DNA from: Hymenopellis radicata
Taxonomy: Eukaryota; Basidiomycota; Agaricomycetes; Agaricales; Physalacriaceae
Assembly (NCBI GenBank): GCA_015501595.1
Contig: JADNRX010000249.1
Span: forward strand, 1-64,000
DNA length: 64,000 nucleotides
Direction of reading: 5' to 3'
Below are positions 55,979 through 64,000 of this stretch, piece by piece. The notes under the pieces are model-generated. The model saw nothing but the letters and a program-made list of their open reading frames with translations. It made no database searches and was not told the DNA's origin. Made by a program: the position numbers and the translations under genes. The first letter of the stretch is position 1; the number at the start of each line of letters is the position of its first letter.

Positions 55979-57504
55979 ATGGTCGACACCGTCGTTCCAA
56001 TCCCCACCAGGGAGCTAGCTGATCCGGTCGACGAGCTCATGATATATACATGTCTCATCGTACAGGGGCAGCTCGACGTTGACGCTCTATCTGCTGCGCT
56101 CTCGAAGCTTGTCGACCACTGGCCAATCCTAGGTGCACGATTGCGCCGACGCGGAAAGGTTGGTCAACAGTCATTTTCTGCTACGTGAAACTTAAACGTC
56201 CCGGTTCCTCCTTAGGGCGGTTTGGAACGTTGTATTCCGCCACAGTTTTCCAAGGATCGTCCGCGTTTTACATTGACTGTGGAGAAGCACGATACGCCTA
56301 TTCCAGAGGCCGGTCTTCCTCCACGAGTCGCTGGCGTTCAGGCATCTATGGCGTCTCATCTTCATCTCTTCCTTTCCGACTCGAGCCCTCGCGTGACCTC
56401 CGACCTCTTGAAGAGAAAAGACGCGCCGATCATAAGCCTGCATATTAACGGCTTTACTGACGTGACATGCATTGGTTTTGGTATCCCTCATGCTGTTGTC
56501 GATGTGCCTGGGATGGGCAATATTCTACGAGCGTGGACGTCTGTTTTGGCTGGTGACTTCCTTCCCTCGCCACATGTCCAAGGAGATCCTCTCGCCAACT
56601 TTGGTGATCCTCTACCCAAGACAAAAGCAGAGATAAAAAAGCATAGGCAGGGAATGAAGGGTTCGTACCAGCTCTGGAATATCTGGCAAAAGCTTCGATA
56701 TTATTCTTGGATCTTGGTACTGTTGATGTTGAACAAGGAGGTGGATAAGCTAGTCTTTATACCTCAACATGCAGTCGACAACCTGCTTCAGAAGGCTATG
56801 GAAGCGCAGAAGGAGAACAGTGAAGAGGCGATCCGGCTAAGCAAGAACGATATTCTCGTGGCCATCATAACAAAGGTACGTATTCTTTTTTTCTTGCTCT
56901 ATGGAACCGCTTGCTGAATATCTTCATAGCTCTATCTATTCAATCGCTCGATAAACTCTCGGCCACTGACGGTCTCCCTTACCGCCACTCTACGTGGGCA
57001 GATTCCCGAATTGCCTAAAGACGAAGGGTCACGCTATATCCACAATGCTCACCTTCCTCTCTGTGCCCCCGCTTTGGCCATCAAAGATGCCAAAGACATG
57101 TCCATCACCGAGATTGCCCTCCATATTCGCCGCACCGTCATCGAACAGCGTACCCCCGAAGAACTTGCCAAAGTTGCGCCCTTGTTCAACGAGAGCGCTC
57201 GACGGAAGGATTTTCCGGCGTATTTTGATTGCACGGGATCGGGACACCATGTTACGAGCTGGGTCGCGGGAGGGTTTGGGAGTTTGGATTTTTCTCCTGC
57301 TGCAATCGGGGAGGGAGCGGCAAGGTGATCTTTGCGGGTGGCGAATCCAAGATACCGGGGAGCGACTTGGGATCGTCGATTTGCACTTTTGTGTTGAGTC
57401 AGGCGCCGACGGATTCGTTTGGCGAGGGCGGGTATTGGTTGAGTATGAGCGCTTTTCAGAGTGCATGGCCGAAGATTGAGGAGTACATTGCGTCTTTGGT
57501 GTAG
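55979..57504 (+). CDS. BAHD-like acyltransferase, one frameshift
   Basis: This is a transferase-family (BAHD-like) acyl-CoA-dependent acyltransferase of about 470 residues. Exon 1 is MVDTVVPIPTRELADPVDEL with LSAALSKLVDHWPILGARLR, the typical opening. Exon 2 carries HINGFTDVTCIGFGIPHAVV and DVPG, where HAVVD is the HxxxD catalytic motif. Exon 3 carries RPLTVSLTATLRGQIPELPK, MSITEIALHIRRTVIEQRTP and SWVAGGFGSLDFS, in the place of the DFGWG structural motif. At 57319-57320 the frame is one base short (GG for GGG); the correction joins AIGEGAGKVIFAGGESKIPG. It ends SAFQSAWPKIEEYIASLV. Substrates are unknown; fungal relatives often act in secondary metabolism. No biosynthetic neighbours are seen, so a cluster is not supported. 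Confidence 0.78.
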
Positions 57505-57751
57505 AGAGGTAGTACAGTAGTATAGGTTCTATGAGGATGGACATTTTTCACCCAACATAGCATTCATTTCCATTAACAAGTATAGTACCGATAGTGCTAG
57601 TAGTCTTTCGTGTCACCCAAAACAATGAGTATAATTCGAACTATGAGAAGCGCCATCGCATTCAACATGAATGTCGTGTCCTGCAGCGCATCTGCGCATC
57701 TCTGTGATCACCTTTGATCGGAAATTCCCACGACTACTTCACTTTCTTACC

Positions 57752-59885
<2,134 letters not shown>

Positions 59886-61547
59886 ATGTCTGCCCCGACA
59901 GTCCTGGACCTGCGGGTTCGTCTCTGCATTGAACGCCCGTCTACTGATACAAATCGCGTTCCAGCGTCGTACCTGCTTCGTCTGCCACACGATAGCACAC
60001 TTTGAGCAGTGTGAGCGCTTATTCTGGTGTCACGGCGTCGCAGAGCTTAGTTGCACTGACAGGCCAGGACGGCCATCCCGACGGATGGGTGCATCCGTGT
60101 AAATGCATATTGGTTGCGCATCAGGCGTGCGCGATATCGATGGTGGACTCGTTGCCGGGCAAGGGCGCTCAGCCGCGATGTCCGATATGTCGACATCCGT
60201 ATGAGATTGAGAAGACGCGCTATGCGTCGTTGGAGCTGCTGAGACTGGGAAACCGGCTCTCGTTGACTGCAGGCAAGTTCTTGGTTTATGGTGCGGGTGG
60301 TGTTTTGTGTTTATACGCGGGAGAACGTAGGGTGTCCACTTGAGTAACAGGCTCTTCTCACGTTGATATAGGTTTATTTAACATAATGCGACTTTGGGGG
60401 ACGTACTCTCTAAAATCGGTCTTTGGCGAAACGTGTGGTTTTTCATTTCATCACTTGCAGAGGCTTCTGACTGTGTCATATAGAATCTTTGACATCCTAC
60501 TAACTGACGACGTCTCCAACTGGTCGTGGTCGAATCGGCTCTTCATCCCCACCCTCTCATTACACGCCCTCTATACCCAGCCGTCCCTCCGCCATCTCCT
60601 CAGCTGCATCCTCTGCTTCCCCTCCGAACCGCCCCTCCGCATCCGCAATCAACTCGTGCACAACGCGCTCCGCATCGACACCGGAAACCCGCTCGTCAAC
60701 ACCTTCACAACACCGTTCGACACTTTTACGCCTCGCTGGCCTCCGACGCCTGTGCAGTTCGGGGCGTGCATTTACCTCGCCCATCTGGCGTATGACCTTG
60801 TCACGATCCGCGCGCTACGATTGTCGTCATTGCTTCCAGGTTACACTTCAATGCTACTGGACGTGTACTCGCTTTCCGTCGTTTTCCGAGCGTGGCGGCG
60901 CGCGCGGAATGATGGTCAAGATGTTAGAGACCAGATTCAGGAGGTGATGGTAGACGATGGAGTGCCCGCGCCACTGGCAGCTGCTGCTCCCGCGCAACCA
61001 CCACCTGCAGCAGCGCCAGAACCTGAACCGGCGCAAGTAAACGATGAACAGGAAAATAATATCTGGTGTCAACTGTTATTTCCTCTGATTGCGAGAGGAA
61101 TGGGTGAAGTGTTGAAGCGCTCGGCTGGGTATTGCCATTGGCGGCCTGCTCAGCAGGTTCTGGGAATAAGATCCCCGATGAGGAGCATTGCGATAACTCT
61201 TAACACGGACATGCTGTCGGATGTGGACTATTGGGAGCGCTTCACCGTGTGGTTGTGGTCTGAGGCTGTCGATCCCGTTTGGTGTGTTACATTCTCTGGC
61301 CGAAGGCTACTTGATTCTAATGTAAAAGTAGGCTCCGGAATACACTTGGGTTGGGGCTGTTTTGTATTGTACGTGCGTTTGTTCATAGGTTTGTGCATAC
61401 TGATTTGCTCTGCTTTAGACCAGAGACTGTGTGCATGCGTATCATGTACGGCTGAAGAAGAATGAGATCAAGAGTAGGAGGATTAGGAGCAGAAATTTCG
61501 AGGGCTTGGATCCTCGAGTGCTGGATTTAATACACCCGGTCACATAG
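59886..61547 (+). CDS. RING-CH (MARCH-type) membrane E3 ubiquitin ligase, copy 1
   Basis: From ATG 59886: MSAPTVLDLR, then over a 52 nt intron RRTCFVCHTIAHFEQ, and after a second intron QDGHPDGWVHPCKCILVAHQ then ACAISMVDSLPGKGAQPRCP and ICRHPYEIEK. The Cys/His order CxxC...CxC...HxxC...CxxC is a RING-CH (C4HC3) finger. It is followed by a hydrophobic segment FLVYGAGGVLCLYAG, then SNWSWSNRLFIPTLSLHALY and YLAHLAYDLVTIRALRLSSL, suggesting further membrane segments. An Ala/Pro-rich linker follows, and a terminal region FTVWLWSEAVDPVW. Two further splices reach RRIRSRNFEGLDPRVLDLIH and a stop at 61545-61547. Likely acts in membrane-protein ubiquitination. Exon-intron structure is conserved in copy 2. 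Confidence 0.8.
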
Positions 61548-62496
61548 CGATGTAAGGCTTTCACTATCTTGCTTTCTTAAACCTTCGATTGGCGCCACAT
61601 GTAAGTGCTACGTGATGGCAACTTAATCAATATCCAGTGCTGGGTGGCCACAAGACGTGATAGGGAAGAAGGGGAATCGTTCGTCGGACGATCTAATCGT
61701 GGGCACAACCCACCCTGCTGAGGAATCCCAAGTACGTCTCATCCATTTTCGTACTCAGGATTGAGATATTGAGACTGCAAGGTGGCCTTTAACATTATTC
61801 ACAACATACACAGGTCCCTCGAAACTCAAAATTCGGTGGTCTCAAGAAAACTTCAGCCAGACTGAAATTTGCACATAACTACATAGCCATAGCTGAAAAT
61901 TACGGATGTCAGGCAAAGCGTGACGTGACCTATTCTCTAAGTAATGACCTATAGCGCGCGCGCGCAGAGAGAGAGGCGGGCGGAAGCGCGTTCGCTGCAG
62001 CGACATGTCGCAGTACCCGCCGACGAGTTGCTTGCCTCCATCCTCTCTGCAAGGCTCAAGCAGAGATGCAGACCGAGATGCAAGCTGACTTCTTGACGAT
62101 GAGACGCATGGGTCCTCAATCTACAGGTTCGGTTCGTTTGAGTAGTATTTTCTTGTCTCCTCTTTTCCTTACTACTCAAGGCACTTGCCGCCACCTTACT
62201 AGTACAGTACTGTCGGCGAGGGCAGACATTGGTTTGCTATTATGTGTACTTACCTGGATACTCCATGTACATAGTCGATTCGTTTCAATGTGCCAGTCAC
62301 AAACACGGCGGACACACCTTGGGCGATTACGTTCCTTACAATGTTACATATTGCATTCTCGATTGTGTCGACATGCGGGCGGGAGTAGTAATGTAAAGAA
62401 GCTGTATCATAGACCCTTGGCAACTGGATGCTTTCGATAGAATGTGTGGCCTGAGTTGAGCTCGCACTGCGCAGACACGCCTGCTTGACATTACGT
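61548..62496. other. Intergenic with simple repeats
   Basis: A (GC)n tract at 61954-61965 runs into an (AG)n tract to 61974. Small ORFs on both strands (61949-62194 minus, 62066-62440 plus) have no family features. The right end repeats the promoter block of RING-CH copy 1. Confidence 0.5.
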
Positions 62497-62502
62497 CACG
62501 TG
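62497..62502 (+). promoter_or_regulatory. CACGTG element upstream of RING-CH gene 2
   Basis: Same CACGTG in the same context and distance (28 bases before the ATG) as in copy 1. Confidence 0.4.
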
Positions 62503-62529
62503 CTGGCCGATCCTTCTCCTTCCACCCTC

Positions 62530-64000
62530 ATGTCTGCGCCGACAGTCCTGGACCTACGGGTTCGTCTCCGTATTAAACGCCCGTCTACTGACACAAATCG
62601 CGTTCCAGCATCGTACTTGCTTCGTCTGTCATACGATAGCCCACTTTGACCAGCGTGAGCGCTTATTCTGGTGTCACGGCGTCGCATAATTCAATTTTGC
62701 CAGGACAGGACGCCAATCCCGACGGATGGGTGCATCCGTGTAAATGCACATTAGTTGCGCATCAGGCGTGCTTGATATCGATGGTGGACTCGTTGCCGAA
62801 GAACGGTGCTCGGGCGCGATGTCCAATATGTCGACATCCGTATGAGATTGAGAAGACGCTGTCTGCGTCGCTGGCGCTGCTGAGACTCGGGAACTTGCTC
62901 TCGCTGACTGCGGGCAAGTTCTTAGTCTATGGTGCGGGTGGTGTTTTGTGTTTATACGCGGGAGAACGTGAGTCGACTACTTGAATTTGAACAGGCTCTT
63001 CTCACGTTAATATAGGCTTCTTCAACATAATGCGACTTTATGGGACGTACTCTCTGAAATCATTCTGTGGCGAAACGTGTGGTCTTCATTTCCCCCTTCG
63101 CATCGGCGTCTAACTACGTGATACAGACTTTTTGATATCCTATTAACCGACGACGTCTCCAACTGGTCGTGGTCGAGCCGTTTCTTCATCCCCATCTTTT
63201 CTTTACGCACCCTCCTCTCCACCCACCCGTTCAACTTCCGTCATCTCCTCAGCTGCATCCTCTGCTTCCCCTCCGAACCGCCGCTCCCCATCCGCAACCA
63301 ACTCGTGCACAACGCGCTTCGTATCGACACCGGTAACCCGCTCGTCCACACCTTTACAACACCTTTTGACACCTTCACGCCGCGCTGGCCGCCCACACGC
63401 GTGCAGTTCGCGGCGTGCATTTACCTCGCCCATCTGGCGTATGACCTTGTCACGGTCCGCGCGCTACGAGTCTCGTCATTGTTTCCCGGTAACGCTGGAC
63501 TGCTACTGGACATGTACTCGTTTTCAAACCTACTCCGGGCCTGGCGGCGCGCCCGGAACAACGGTCAAGATGTGAGAGAGCAGATCGAGGCGGTGATGGG
63601 AGACGATGCAGCGCCAGCTGCTCCTGCTCCCGCGCAACCACCACCACCCGCACCAGCAGTTGAGCCTGAACCGGCGCAAGTGGATGCGGCGAAGGCGACG
63701 GTCTGGTCTCAACAGGTCGTGTTCCTTCCTCTGATTGCGAGAGGAATGGGTGAAGTGCTGCGACGCTTGGCTGGGCATTGGCGGCCTGCACAACATGTCC
63801 TTGGGATAAGATCTCCGATGACGAGTATTGGGATAACACTCAGCGTGGACATACTGACGGATGTGAATTATTGGAAGCGCTTCACTGTGTGGTTGTGGTC
63901 TGAGGCGCTAGATCCTGTTTGGTGGGCACATTCTCTTGCCAAAGTCTGCTTTATTCTGATGTAAAATGTAGGATTCGGAATACGCTCGGGTTGGGGTTGT
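62530..64000 (+). CDS. RING-CH membrane E3 ubiquitin ligase, copy 2 (cut by window end)
   Basis: Tandem paralogue of the preceding gene: MSAPTVLDLR, intron, HRTCFVCHTIAHFDQ, intron, QDANPDGWVHPCKCTLVAHQ then ACLISMVDSLPKNGARARCP and ICRHPYEIEK. The finger residues are all kept. Then come FLVYGAGGVLCLYAG, SNWSWSSRFFIPIFSLRTLL, YLAHLAYDLVTVRALRVSSL, an Ala/Pro linker, PLIARGMGEVLRRLAGHWRP and FTVWLWSEALDPVWWAHSLA. By homology with copy 1 a splice follows near 63925 and the last exons lie beyond base 64000, so the stop at 63962-63964 is probably intronic. Introns sit at the same places and phases as in copy 1, so the duplication was at DNA level. Confidence 0.8.

Noticed and set aside
61949..61974. 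(GC)n/(AG)n tract as a possible Z-DNA or origin element
   Set aside because: A short simple repeat with no supporting context; recorded only as a microsatellite.
63450..63839. ORFs antisense to the RING-CH genes
   Set aside because: Shadows of the well-supported sense exons; they share no features with known proteins.

Overview
The window is nuclear DNA of an agaricomycete (mushroom-forming basidiomycete). The genes are compact and cut by many 45-60 nt GT-AG introns. Conserved eukaryotic housekeeping genes lie between lineage-specific families typical of this class: F-box/LRR proteins with an N-terminal coiled coil, DUF6534-type membrane proteins, a GPI-anchored cupredoxin-like protein, RING-CH ligases and small kinase-like proteins. 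No bacterial, plasmid, phage or CRISPR feature is seen. All assignments come from reading the translations and nucleotide motifs; no database search was run.

Layout. 0.2-7.4 kb: ATP14 (mitochondrial ATP synthase subunit h), an alpha/beta hydrolase and RPO41 (mitochondrial RNA polymerase). 8.6-17.7 kb: two inverted DUF6534 membrane-protein paralogues around a GPI cupredoxin-like gene, a zinc-motif protein and a SurE-type acid phosphatase. 18.2-18.4 kb: a U2 snRNA gene on the minus strand with its own TATA box. 18.5-24.6 kb: three F-box/LRR genes. 25.8-27.6 kb: divergent RPL28 (uL15) and RPB11. 27.7-29.5 kb: a short-chain dehydrogenase and a truncated relative. 30-33.5 kb: two tandem F-box-like paralogues. 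35.1-37.1 kb: a GH28 exo-polygalacturonase-like gene. 37.2-41.9 kb: two more F-box genes. 42.4-46.8 kb: a tandem-repeat SMP-like protein, an unrecognised gene and a kinase-like gene. 46.8-51.3 kb: a rearranged block with a duplicated orphan gene, a dead DEAH-box helicase, a copy of the 3' end of a neighbouring transporter, and an 18S rDNA fragment split by two MITE-like elements. 51.3-59.2 kb: a DAL5-like MFS transporter, VPS68, a BAHD-like acyltransferase and SWD3/WDR5. 59.9-64 kb: a tandem RING-CH ligase pair, the second cut by the window end.

The most important cross-cutting observation is that about a dozen otherwise well-preserved reading frames, including essential genes (RPO41, RPB11, ATP14), are each broken by a single missing base, nearly always in a run of C (or G). 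This looks like systematic homopolymer contraction in the underlying sequence rather than a run of pseudogenes. Automatic gene calls over these sites will be wrong.

No novel multi-gene system such as a biosynthetic cluster or defence island is supported. The liveliest region biologically is 46.8-51.3 kb, where segmental duplication, pseudogene formation, rDNA dispersal and MITE insertion are stacked.
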